Source: Verrucomicrobiota bacterium
GTDB lineage: Bacteria; Verrucomicrobiota; Verrucomicrobiia; Limisphaerales; JAIPKD01
Assembly: GCA_021733835.1 (NCBI GenBank)
Contig: JAIPKD010000027.1
Coordinates: forward strand, 1-35,246
DNA length: 35,246 nucleotides
Direction: 5' to 3'
Program-made: the position numbers and the translations under genes
The notes under the pieces: model-generated
Told to the model about the DNA's origin: nothing
Database searches by the model: none
The model's input: only the letters and a program-made list of their open reading frames with translations
Shown here: one piece after another, positions 17,102 to 26,031 of the stretch
Layout of the letters: every line of letters starts with the position of its first letter
Numbering within the stretch: the first letter of the stretch is position 1

Positions 17102-18529
17102 ATGTCTACTCGATATTATTATGTGATAATATTGATTTTTCTCTGTCTGATCTCTAATGACGTTCACGCATTTGGCCCGAACCCAAGGGTGTGGGAGAAG
17201 CCGCGGGTTATCGTCACGAGTGACGGCGAAATTGATGACGAGTGTTCTATGGTTCGTTTCCTGCTTTATGCCAATGAATGGGATGTTGAGGGTATTGTCA
17301 CATCGAGTTCACAATACCACGCGCACGGACATAACTGGGCTGGGGATGACTGGATTGAGCCATATCTTGATGCATATGCGGAGGTTTACCCGAACCTGGT
17401 GAAACATGATCCGGCGTATCCGTCGCCGGAGTATTTGAGAAAACGCACTGTCTTGGGCAACGTGAAAGCCGAAGGCGATATGGATGAAGAAACAGCGGGT
17501 TCACAGCTTATTGTAAAAGCGCTTTTGGACGAAACCGACGCCCGGCCGGTTTGGCTGCAGGCATGGGGTGGGCCGAACACTATAGCTCGAGCTCTAAAAA
17601 CTATTGAAGAAGAACATCCGACGAGGATGGCCGAGGTGGCAAAGAAGATACGCCTCTTCTTTATCTGGGAGCAGGATTCAACGTATCAAGATTATATTCG
17701 GCTGCATTGGGGGAAGTACAATATCCCCACGATTGTTTCCGATCAGTTCGTCGCGTTCGCGTATCACTGGGACAAGATTCTTCCCGAGCAGACGCAAGAT
17801 GTCTTTCGCGGGGATTGGATGACCCGACACATCCTGAAGGATCACGGAGCGTTGTGTGCGCTGTACAAGGCGCATGATGACGGTCGTTTCCGATCCGAGG
17901 GTGATTCGCCGGCATTTTTGCATACGATCCCAACGGGACTGCGAAGCATTGAATCTCCGGACTGGGGTGGATGGGGCGGACGCTATGTGCGGGTGCGCCA
18001 GAACACGTGGCTCGATCCCGTGTTAGAACCCGGGTACGAGTATCCCGAGGGCAGATGGTATTCCTCGAACGCCTGGGGCCGGAGCCGCATGCGTGAGAAT
18101 ACCCCCAACGACCAGAAACTCATCGCCTATCTAAAACCCATGTGGCGCTGGTTTGATGCGATTCAGAACGATTTTGCGGCGCGGGCAGACTGGTGCGTGA
18201 AATCGTTTGAAGAGGCCAATCACCCGCCGGTTGTTGTGCTGGGACATGCAACAGACTTGAAAGCGCAGCCCGGTGCGACTGTAAAACTGAGTGCTAAGGG
18301 TACAAACGATCCGGACGGCGATAAGCTTTCGTATCGTTGGTGGCAATACGAAGAGGCGGATACTTACAGCGGAACTATTGAAATCCGCAATGGAGTGCAG
18401 CGGGATGCCTCATTCACAGTACCAGGCGATGCCGGTAATGAGGAAACCATCCATATTATCTGCGAGGTTACAGATGATGGCATGCCGTCATTAACAAGGT
18501 ATCAGAGAGTAGTTATCGAGATTGAATAG
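17102..18529 (+). CDS. DUF1593 (nucleoside hydrolase-like) secreted protein
   Basis: Signal peptide from ATG at 17102 (MSTRYYYVIILIFLCLISNDVHA, upstream AGGA); PRVIVTSDGEIDDECSMVRFLLYANEWDVEGIVTSSSQYHAHG; C-terminal Ig-like DPDGDKLSYRWWQYEEA. The ORF track extends to 17003. Confidence 0.88.
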   Translation: MSTRYYYVIILIFLCLISNDVHAFGPNPRVWEKPRVIVTSDGEIDDECSMVRFLLYANEWDVEGIVTSSSQYHAHGHNWAGDDWIEPYLDAYAEVYPNLVKHDPAYPSPEYLRKRTVLGNVKAEGDMDEETAGSQLIVKALLDETDARPVWLQAWGGPNTIARALKTIEEEHPTRMAEVAKKIRLFFIWEQDSTYQDYIRLHWGKYNIPTIVSDQFVAFAYHWDKILPEQTQDVFRGDWMTRHILKDHGALCALYKAHDDGRFRSEGDSPAFLHTIPTGLRSIESPDWGGWGGRYVRVRQNTWLDPVLEPGYEYPEGRWYSSNAWGRSRMRENTPNDQKLIAYLKPMWRWFDAIQNDFAARADWCVKSFEEANHPPVVVLGHATDLKAQPGATVKLSAKGTNDPDGDKLSYRWWQYEEADTYSGTIEIRNGVQRDASFTVPGDAGNEETIHIICEVTDDGMPSLTRYQRVVIEIE

Positions 18530-18582
18530 CATAACTAAAAAGCGTAAAACCAAAAAATTGAATGATTAACAGGGAGAGAAAA

Positions 18583-19893
18583 ATGACATTTGTGAAAGTT
18601 ACAAGATCACTAATATCCATTTTTTTATTGTGTTATGCCGGCACTCTTTATTCCCAGCAATTGGCTTTTCCCACCGCCGAGGGATATGGAAAATACACTG
18701 TTGGGGGACGCGGCGGTAAGGTAATCGAAGTAACGAACCTTGATAGTTCCGGTACAGGCAGCTTTGCCGCTGCGGTGGCTGATTCAGGGGCGCGAACGGT
18801 AGTATTCAGAGTTTCAGGCACGATAACGGGCAATTTTAGAATTAATAATGACAACATTACTATTGCCGGGCAAACGGCGCCAGGAGACGGGATATGTATC
18901 AATGGGAGTCTCACCATCGACGCCAATGATGTGATCATTAGATATATTCGCGTAAGGTTCGACCCTTCTACCGGTGAAAGTGACGCGATATTCGCCAGGT
19001 ACCATAAGAACATTATTCTTGATCATATCTCAGCCAGTTGGAGCACCGATGAGGTGATGTCGGTGTACATGAATGAGAACGTCACAATTCAATGGTGCAT
19101 GATCACTGAAGCATGCCCAAAAGGCACCAGCGATTCGCATAGATTCGGAGGCATCTGGGGAAACAATTACTGTACCATGCATCACAACCTGTTCGCGCAT
19201 AACGAGAGTCGCAATCCACGCTGGGCTTCAGGCTGCGGCTATAACGATTACCGAAACAACGTCATCTACAATTGGGCTTATCAAAGTTGTTATGGGGGAG
19301 AAAAGAGTCAAACAAGTTCTGATTTCGGTTTCACCACCATCAATATGTTGGGCAATTATTACAAGGCGGGACCTGCCACTCACGATAATGTAATGAGACG
19401 GATCGCAGAACCTTCAGCGCGTGGACCCGAGGACAAGGGCAGTTGGTACGTTGCCGATAATTACGTTCACGGTTATCCCGATGTTACTGCCGACAATTGG
19501 AAGGGAGTCGACGGCAGCTCATACATAAAACTGAGCGCACCGTGGGATGCTATGACGATTGACCAGCACACTGCGGAAGAGGCTTATTTAGCTGTTCTTG
19601 ACAGTGTAGGCTGTTCATTCCCAAAGCGCGATACTGTGGATGAACGCATTATTGAAGAAGTTCGCACAGGTACGGCAACAAAAGGTAATCATGGTATTAT
19701 CGACTCTCCAAGCGATGTAGGTGGCTGGCCGACTTTAGCTTCTGAACCGGCTCCCGATGATGCGGATCATGACGGCATGCCGGACAAGTGGGAGCAAAAC
19801 AATGGTCTCGATCCCGATAATGCGGATGATCGAAATACCCTGGCTGATGATGGCTTTACAATGCTGGAGAAATATCTAAATGACATAAGATAA
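18583..19893 (+). CDS. Secreted pectate lyase-like protein (parallel beta-helix) with C-terminal Ca-binding-type Asp-rich tail
   Basis: AFPTAEGYGKYTVGGRGGKVIEVTNLDSSGTGSFAAAVADSGARTVVFRVSGTI; ITIAGQTAPGDGICI; DHISASWSTDEVMSVY; DADHDGMPDKWEQNNGLDPDNADD. The ATG at 18583 follows AGGGAGAG. Confidence 0.92.
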   Translation: MTFVKVTRSLISIFLLCYAGTLYSQQLAFPTAEGYGKYTVGGRGGKVIEVTNLDSSGTGSFAAAVADSGARTVVFRVSGTITGNFRINNDNITIAGQTAPGDGICINGSLTIDANDVIIRYIRVRFDPSTGESDAIFARYHKNIILDHISASWSTDEVMSVYMNENVTIQWCMITEACPKGTSDSHRFGGIWGNNYCTMHHNLFAHNESRNPRWASGCGYNDYRNNVIYNWAYQSCYGGEKSQTSSDFGFTTINMLGNYYKAGPATHDNVMRRIAEPSARGPEDKGSWYVADNYVHGYPDVTADNWKGVDGSSYIKLSAPWDAMTIDQHTAEEAYLAVLDSVGCSFPKRDTVDERIIEEVRTGTATKGNHGIIDSPSDVGGWPTLASEPAPDDADHDGMPDKWEQNNGLDPDNADDRNTLADDGFTMLEKYLNDIR

Positions 19894-19910
19894 AGTTCTT
19901 GATGACGGTC

Positions 19911-19978
19911 GGTAATCGAATAATGCCGTAGCAATCGCTGCCGCTGCGACTGATCCTTCGGACACAGCCGCGCTCCGG
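19911..19978. repeat. Intergenic mosaic repeat, copy A (33-bp module + strand; hairpin module - strand)
   Basis: GGTAATCGAATAATGCCGTAGCAATCGCTGCCG (19911-19943), then CTGCGACTGATCCTTCGGACACAGCCGCGCTCCG. Confidence 0.8.
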
Positions 19979-20033
19979 CGGATTTGGAATTTGCAAACTT
20001 GCCCTTGAGCTTGACGTTTCTTACAATCAACAC

Positions 20034-21338
20034 ATGTTGGATATACGACTGGTACGCGAGAAGACCGACGAAGTCAAGAGATTATTAGCGCAACGAAGGG
20101 CAGGGGACGAAAAGAAAATCGACGAGTTGCTGGAGTTGGACGCCGAGCGCAGGAGGCTCCTGGGCGAGGTCGAACAGCTCAAGGCGCTTAGGAATCGGGT
20201 CTCCAAAGAAATCGGCTTGTTGATGAAGGAAAAGCGCCTCGAGGAAGCCGAAGACAAGAAATCACAAACCAGGGAGACCGGTAAAAAGATTTCCGAGATA
20301 GACGCGCAGGTTGCCGGTATCGAGGATAGACGAAACGATCTACTTTTGAACATTCCGAATACACCGCATTCCAGCGTGCCTGACGGCGCGGATGAATCGG
20401 ATAATGTCACTGTAAGGGAGTGGGGTGAAAAGCCTGTATTCGAATTCGAGCCGAAGATACATATTGACTTGTGCGAATCGCTTGGGTTGGTCGACTTCGC
20501 ACGCGGCGCGAAGTTGGCCGGCAGCGGGTTTCCGCTGTATACCGGCGCCGGCGCAAGGCTCGAGAGGGCGCTGATCCAGTTCATGCTTGATATTCACACC
20601 TCGGAGCACGGCTATCACGAGGTGCAACCGCCGTTCATGGTAAACCGAGATTGTATGACGGGTGTGGGACAATTCCCGAAGTTCGTCGACCAGGCGTATG
20701 TGGTTCAAGAAGGCGAGGATACGGAAACCTTCGGCAAGCTTTGCATGATACCGACGGCCGAGGCGCCGGTGGCCAATATCCACCGCGACGAGATTCTAAG
20801 TGAAAATGAATTGCCGAAATATTACTGCGCATACAGCCCGTGCTTCCGCGCCGAGGCCGGCGCCGCGGGCGTGGGTACACGCGGTCTGATACGCACACAT
20901 CAGTTCGATAAAGTTGAACTCATCAAGCTTGTTCCGCCTGAAAACAGTTACGACGAACTGGAATCGATGGTAGCGAACGCGGAAACAATTTTACAGCGCT
21001 TGGGATTGCATTACCGCATACTGCACCTGTGCACCGGCGATATGGGGTTCGCCAGCGCTAAGACTTACGACATCGAAGTATGGGCGCCCGGACAGGGACA
21101 GTACCTTGAGGTGTCGAGCTGTTCGAACTGCGAGGATTACCAGGCACGGCGGATGAATATCAGGTATAAGACCGGCTCGGGTGAAAAGGTGCTTCCGCAC
21201 ATCCTCAACGGCAGCGGAACGGCGTTGGCACGTCTTTTTGTGGCGCTGATAGAATCGTATCAGCGATCCGACGGCTCGGTGGGCGTGCCTCAGGTATTGC
21301 AGTCTTATATGAAAACGGACTTGATTGGTGTTAGTTGA
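20034..21338 (+). CDS. serS: Seryl-tRNA synthetase
   Basis: MLDIRLVREKTDEVKRLLAQR; N-terminal coiled coil; CYSPCFRAEAGAAGVGTRGLIRTHQFDKVELIK (class II motif 2); LNGSGTALARLFVALIESYQ. Confidence 0.98.
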   Translation: MLDIRLVREKTDEVKRLLAQRRAGDEKKIDELLELDAERRRLLGEVEQLKALRNRVSKEIGLLMKEKRLEEAEDKKSQTRETGKKISEIDAQVAGIEDRRNDLLLNIPNTPHSSVPDGADESDNVTVREWGEKPVFEFEPKIHIDLCESLGLVDFARGAKLAGSGFPLYTGAGARLERALIQFMLDIHTSEHGYHEVQPPFMVNRDCMTGVGQFPKFVDQAYVVQEGEDTETFGKLCMIPTAEAPVANIHRDEILSENELPKYYCAYSPCFRAEAGAAGVGTRGLIRTHQFDKVELIKLVPPENSYDELESMVANAETILQRLGLHYRILHLCTGDMGFASAKTYDIEVWAPGQGQYLEVSSCSNCEDYQARRMNIRYKTGSGEKVLPHILNGSGTALARLFVALIESYQRSDGSVGVPQVLQSYMKTDLIGVS

Positions 21339-21377
21339 GAATCGTCCGGGATATAACCAAAGCTATTTAGACATTAA

Positions 21378-22838
21378 ATGAACATTATCCTGGCAAGCTC
21401 AGAAGTTCATCCTTACTCGAAGACAGGCGGCCTAGCCGATATGGTCGGGGCGATATCCAAGACGCTGGCCGAACGCGGACATGACGTATCGGTCGTAACG
21501 CCGTTATACCGGGGTGTTCTGCGGCGTTATCCGCGGACTAGACCGTATGGGCTCAGGTTTGATATTGAACTCGGGGACTCGATCGAGCGCGCAGAGGTCT
21601 TTTCCCTCGAGCTGAATCATAACTCGAGGATTCTTTTTGTTGCGCATGACGGCTTTTTTGATCGCAACGGATTGTACCAGGACGCGGAGCAGGGGACGGA
21701 CTATCCCGATAACGCTCAACGCTATCTCTTCTTCTCGAAATGTGTTGTTGAAATATGCGGTAAGTTACCCAATAAGCCGGACGTGGTTCATCTGCATGAT
21801 TGGCAGACCGGATTCGTCCCTCTTTTCTTGATGGCGAAGTACGCCGGTAATAATAGGCCGGGCACGGTCATGACCATTCATAACCTGGCGTACCAGGGCA
21901 ATTTCGCACCGGACACCATGCCGTTTCTTAATCTGCCGTATAGGTTCTTTAATCCGGAGGGTATCGAGTTTTACGGAAATATTAGTTTTTTGAAGACTGG
22001 ATTGGTATACGCGGACTTGATTACCACCGTAAGCCCGACGTATGCGAGGGAAATCACTACTCCGGAATTTGGATGCAGTCTGGACGGCGTCTTGAGAAAA
22101 CGGCGTCAGTCACTGACGGGAATCCTCAACGGCGTGGATTATTCGGAGTGGAATACGACGCATAATCCCGTTCTGCCGCAAGCGTTCAATTTCAAGAATT
22201 TACAGGGTAAGAAGCAGGCGAAGTTGAAGATGCAGAGGGAGCTTGGTATGGCCGAATCCGCGAATACACCTGTCTTCGGCAACATAGGCCGGCTCGCGTA
22301 TCAGAAAGGCATCGATATACTGCTGAGAGTATTGCCGGACTTCCTTGAACAAGATTTCCAGTTCGTTTGCCTCGGCGCCGGATCACACGAGATCGAGAAG
22401 GCCCTGACTGAATTGAAAACCAGGTTTCCAAGACAAATCGGAATCCTATTCGGATTCTATCCGGACATGGCGCATCTTATCGAAGCCGGATGCGATTTCT
22501 ATATCATGCCGTCCAGGTACGAACCGTGCGGGCTTAACCAGATGTTCAGTCTGCGCTACGGAACCATTCCCATTGTTCATGCTGTGGGCGGACTCGAAGA
22601 TTCCGTCGTCGACTATCGTGAATCCCTAGTTCGCGCAAATGGTATCAAGTTCCGCGCATATTCCGCAGAAACACTAGCCGTCGCAATTCGCGAGGCGCTC
22701 GAGCTTTACGGTTCGCCATACTTAATGCGGTATTTTCAAAGAAACGCAATGACCGCCGATTTCTCGTGGCATGCGGCGGCAGCCGAGTACGAGAAGGTTT
22801 ATGTGCGTTGCATTGAATTACTGAAGAGCGGCACTTGA
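21378..22838 (+). CDS. glgA: Glycogen synthase (ADP-glucose type, GT5)
   Basis: MNIILASSEVHPYSKTGGLADMVGAISKTLAERGHDV (KTGGL motif); VVHLHDWQTG; GILNGVDYSEWN; IMPSRYEPCGLNQMFSLRYGTIPIVHAVGGLEDSV. Confidence 0.98.
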   Translation: MNIILASSEVHPYSKTGGLADMVGAISKTLAERGHDVSVVTPLYRGVLRRYPRTRPYGLRFDIELGDSIERAEVFSLELNHNSRILFVAHDGFFDRNGLYQDAEQGTDYPDNAQRYLFFSKCVVEICGKLPNKPDVVHLHDWQTGFVPLFLMAKYAGNNRPGTVMTIHNLAYQGNFAPDTMPFLNLPYRFFNPEGIEFYGNISFLKTGLVYADLITTVSPTYAREITTPEFGCSLDGVLRKRRQSLTGILNGVDYSEWNTTHNPVLPQAFNFKNLQGKKQAKLKMQRELGMAESANTPVFGNIGRLAYQKGIDILLRVLPDFLEQDFQFVCLGAGSHEIEKALTELKTRFPRQIGILFGFYPDMAHLIEAGCDFYIMPSRYEPCGLNQMFSLRYGTIPIVHAVGGLEDSVVDYRESLVRANGIKFRAYSAETLAVAIREALELYGSPYLMRYFQRNAMTADFSWHAAAAEYEKVYVRCIELLKSGT

Positions 22839-22918
22839 GCAAACCATGACAGTGGGCGACATAATAAACTGTTCCTAAAGAATTATTGCCTGTCCTTGGC
22901 GCTCCGATTCTGCCGGAT

Positions 22919-23006
22919 CGGCATCGAATGCCACGGCTTTATTCGATTACTGGGGCAACGACTTTTCGAGACTGCTGCGACTGGCTTTCAGCACAGCCGC
23001 GCTCCG
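22919..23006 (-). repeat. Intergenic mosaic repeat, copy B (both modules on - strand)
   Basis: On the minus strand: CGGAGCGCGGCTGTGCTGAAAGCCAGTCGCAGCAGTCTCGAAAA...AGTAATCGAATAAAGCCGTGGCATTCGATGCCG; aligns along its length with copy C. Confidence 0.8.
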
Positions 23007-23112
23007 TAATTAAATATAACATACATTGTGCGAAAATAATTGGGCGGGTTCCCTGACTGTGGTGTGACTATGTATAACTACGTAATGATTCTCAGCCTTT
23101 TCAATAAACGGA

Positions 23113-24222
23113 TTACTGCATACGCTGTGTGAAGATTATCCCTATCGCGCCGAATAAAGCGTTCGGCATCCACGCGCCCAGCCATGAAGGAATAAGTCCG
23201 CCCACTCCCAGCGCCATCCCGAACTTCAGGACGACGAAATAGATGAAGCATATCAATATGCTCGAAGCAACGCCTACGAATGCGTTACGGCGTCCGGTCA
23301 ACGTCCCGAACGGCAAAGATATAAGGACGACAACGATGCAGGTTAACGGCGAGGAGATTTTGCCGTGGAGCTGGGCCTGGAGGTATCTGATCTGTTGTGA
23401 ATTGGAGTTCGGATGTAATTTAAGATAATTGAATATCTCACGCATGCTAAGTTCAGGCCGCATTTCTTCGTCGAGGTCGTCGATGCCTGAGATTTTGATC
23501 TCACTCTTAATTTGTTCGGGTGTTTCAGTGATTTGCTCCAAGACAAGGACATCCTCTGTAGAAGGAACCGGGAAATCGTTTGTTAAAGGATTATAAGTAA
23601 ACATTCGGACATCGTTAAATTGCCAGTAGCCGTTTGTGAAGTCTGCATTTTGCGCCTGGATTTGGACGGATTTTGTAGGAGTTTGTTTCCAATCGATTTT
23701 CGGACGTATCATTTCGTGAGTTTCGACATTGTAAGCGCTTATATTCCAAACCCTGCGTTCGGGACGGTTAATAAACGTGATGTTTGTATGCCATGGTGAA
23801 TATCCTCTCGATTCGTCCTCTTTGATAACCGATTGGCTTAATTCCGTGGCGCGTGGAACGATGAATTCGCTGATGACGAACAGGCAACATCCGAGAATCG
23901 CGCCGGTTACCAGGTACGGCAGGCATAAACGCCAGTACGACACTCCGGCGGCGCGTATGGCTATCAGTTCGTTGTGCCGCGCATGATTGGTTATCGTGTA
24001 TAACATGGCCAGCAGTAAACCGACCGGCATGACGATGGAAAGGAACTCCGGTATTTTATAGAGGTAATAGACAGCGATCCCGTAAAAATCGGCGTCCCCT
24101 TTGCTGAACGAGGAGAGTTCCGACAACAGGTCCGACGATATCCAGAACACCAGGAAACCGGTGAGACAATATGTAAGCGGTACCAGGAGCTCCCTGACGA
24201 GATAGCGATCGATCAATCCCAT
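23113..24222 (-). CDS. LptF/LptG (YjgP/YjgQ) family permease
   Basis: MGLIDRYLVRELLVPLTYCLTGFLVFWISSDLL; TNHARHNELIAIRAAGVSYWRLCLPYL; LHGKISSPLTCIVVVLISLPFG. Confidence 0.94.
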   Translation of the reverse strand: MGLIDRYLVRELLVPLTYCLTGFLVFWISSDLLSELSSFSKGDADFYGIAVYYLYKIPEFLSIVMPVGLLLAMLYTITNHARHNELIAIRAAGVSYWRLCLPYLVTGAILGCCLFVISEFIVPRATELSQSVIKEDESRGYSPWHTNITFINRPERRVWNISAYNVETHEMIRPKIDWKQTPTKSVQIQAQNADFTNGYWQFNDVRMFTYNPLTNDFPVPSTEDVLVLEQITETPEQIKSEIKISGIDDLDEEMRPELSMREIFNYLKLHPNSNSQQIRYLQAQLHGKISSPLTCIVVVLISLPFGTLTGRRNAFVGVASSILICFIYFVVLKFGMALGVGGLIPSWLGAWMPNALFGAIGIIFTQRMQ

Positions 24223-24271
24223 TTGTCCATTTGTCTGCTAAATACGGCGGTTAACCGAGATACGAAAAGTA

Positions 24272-25672
24272 TTAACGAATTCTTTCATCTAATTGCGTCT
24301 TACCCGGTTTTAGCGCATTTTTGTGCTTAGCAAGCTCTTCGACAATGTCATCGATCACGCCGGGGTTCTTCTCGGCGATGTTGTATTGTTCCGAGGGGTC
24401 TACTTCGAGATTGAATAACAGGGGCGGATCATGCTTTTGCGGGCCGGCGCCGTAGCCTTTTTGAGTAATAAAATGCGCCTTGTACGCGCCTTTTCTCACG
24501 GCGAACACGCGCTCACCGCGGTAAAAGAACATTAAATCGCGTTTGGGCTCCGATCCGGGATTGAAGAGCATGGACGAGATATCCGTGCCGTCGATGATCC
24601 GGTCGTTCGGCGGACTTACTTCGGCGAGCGAGAGGATGGTTGGGAATACGTCCAGGGTTGAGGCCATTTTTCTTATGACCGAATTCGGTGGTATCTTGCC
24701 CGGCCACCACGCGATAGCGGGCTCGCGCATACCGCCTTCCCAGGTACTGCCCTTGCCGCCGCGCAGGAGTCCGGCCGAGCCGCCGAATTCGTCCTGGGTA
24801 AGCCACGGCCCGTTGTCACTTGTGAAAATGACAAGCGTGTTTTCGCCGAGCCCCTCATTTCTCAAAGTTTCGAGTATTCGACCGACGCTCCAGTCGATTT
24901 CTTCGACAACGTCCCCGAAGATTCCACGCATGCTCTTGCCGTCGAATTTATCGGATGCAAATAATGGAATATGCGGGAATGTATGCGCCATATAGAGAAA
25001 GAACGGCTTGTCATTGTTATTCTTGATAAACTTCACCGCCTCGGCGGTATAGCGTTTTGTCAATGTATGTTGATTCGCCGGACGTTCGATTATCTCATTA
25101 TTCCGCACGAGCGGCACGTTCCAGTATTCGATTTTAGGATTTCGAAGCGCGTTTTTACCGCCCGGTTTTCCGGGCACGTGATCCATGTCATTGCTATATG
25201 GAATCCCGAAGTAGTAATCGAATCCGTTTTGGGTAGGAAGATACTGTTTTAGATGTCCTAAATGCCACTTACCGATACACGCGCTTGTATAGCCATTTGC
25301 CTTTAGCGCTTCGGCAATAGTTATTTCACTTTCAGGTATACCATTGGCAGAATCGGGGAAAAGGACGCGGCGCCTATCGCTGCACATGCCGCTGCGCACC
25401 GGAAGCCTACCGGTCATCAATGCCGCGCGGCTGGGCGTGCAAACCGAAGCGGCGGCGTAGAAAGAAGTGAAACGCACCCCCTGCTCCGCCATCCGATCCA
25501 GGCTCGGCGTCTTTATGCTCGGATGCCCGTAACATCCGAGATCGCCGTATCCAAGGTCGTCGGCGAAGATAAGGACGAAATTCGGTTGTCCCGCAGCCAT
25601 GACCAATGTTGAACCGGCAACAATAGAGATCAGCGGCGTAAGTACCAATTTTAAAAAGGCAGAGTATTTCAT
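24272..25672 (-). CDS. Sulfatase (arylsulfatase family, Cys-type)
   Basis: PNFVLIFADDLGYGDLGCYGHPSIKTPSLDRMAEQGVRFTSFYAAASVCTPSRAALMTGRLPVRSGM (C-T-P-S-R formylglycine motif); signal peptide. Confidence 0.97.
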   Translation of the reverse strand: MKYSAFLKLVLTPLISIVAGSTLVMAAGQPNFVLIFADDLGYGDLGCYGHPSIKTPSLDRMAEQGVRFTSFYAAASVCTPSRAALMTGRLPVRSGMCSDRRRVLFPDSANGIPESEITIAEALKANGYTSACIGKWHLGHLKQYLPTQNGFDYYFGIPYSNDMDHVPGKPGGKNALRNPKIEYWNVPLVRNNEIIERPANQHTLTKRYTAEAVKFIKNNNDKPFFLYMAHTFPHIPLFASDKFDGKSMRGIFGDVVEEIDWSVGRILETLRNEGLGENTLVIFTSDNGPWLTQDEFGGSAGLLRGGKGSTWEGGMREPAIAWWPGKIPPNSVIRKMASTLDVFPTILSLAEVSPPNDRIIDGTDISSMLFNPGSEPKRDLMFFYRGERVFAVRKGAYKAHFITQKGYGAGPQKHDPPLLFNLEVDPSEQYNIAEKNPGVIDDIVEELAKHKNALKPGKTQLDERIR

Positions 25673-25867
25673 AAGCCATCCATATTCTTGCGCAAATTCT
25701 TATGCAATTATTCTTTTACAGGATCGGCTATCGCCTGTCGAGTAAATCCGGCGGGTTCAGGATCACTGTGCGCTGATTATATCGATTGTTTGAAGACTAC
25801 GCCGCTCGGGTTCTAAAAGTCAATTATGGTTGACGCAGAGGGCGATGAAATCGCTGGAAATATGAAA

Positions 25868-25945
25868 TGGTCGGGGCGGTGAGACTTGAACTCACGACCT
25901 CGCGGACCCGAACCGCGCGCGCTAGCCAGACTACGCTACGCCCCG
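25868..25945 (-). tRNA. tRNA-Pro (anticodon CGG), 3' CCA encoded
   Basis: Minus strand: CGGGGCG TA GCGT AGTCTGGCTA GCGC G CGCGG TTCGGGT CCGCG AGGTC GTGAG TTCAAGT CTCAC CGCCCCG A CCA; all four stems pair. Confidence 0.97.
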
Positions 25946-26031
25946 ACGCTAAGTAAATATTGCCGTTGATCCGGCTCGATTGCAACGCTCTTTTCGATTT
26001 TTTTCATTCTCACGGCGTAATCACGCCGGAA

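Noticed and set aside
17004-20024. Shared TTGACGTTTCT(C/T)ACAA string upstream of the DUF1593 and serS genes
   Set aside because: A 15-16 bp similarity containing a -35-like TTGACG. Promoter geometry does not fit both genes, so probably coincidental.
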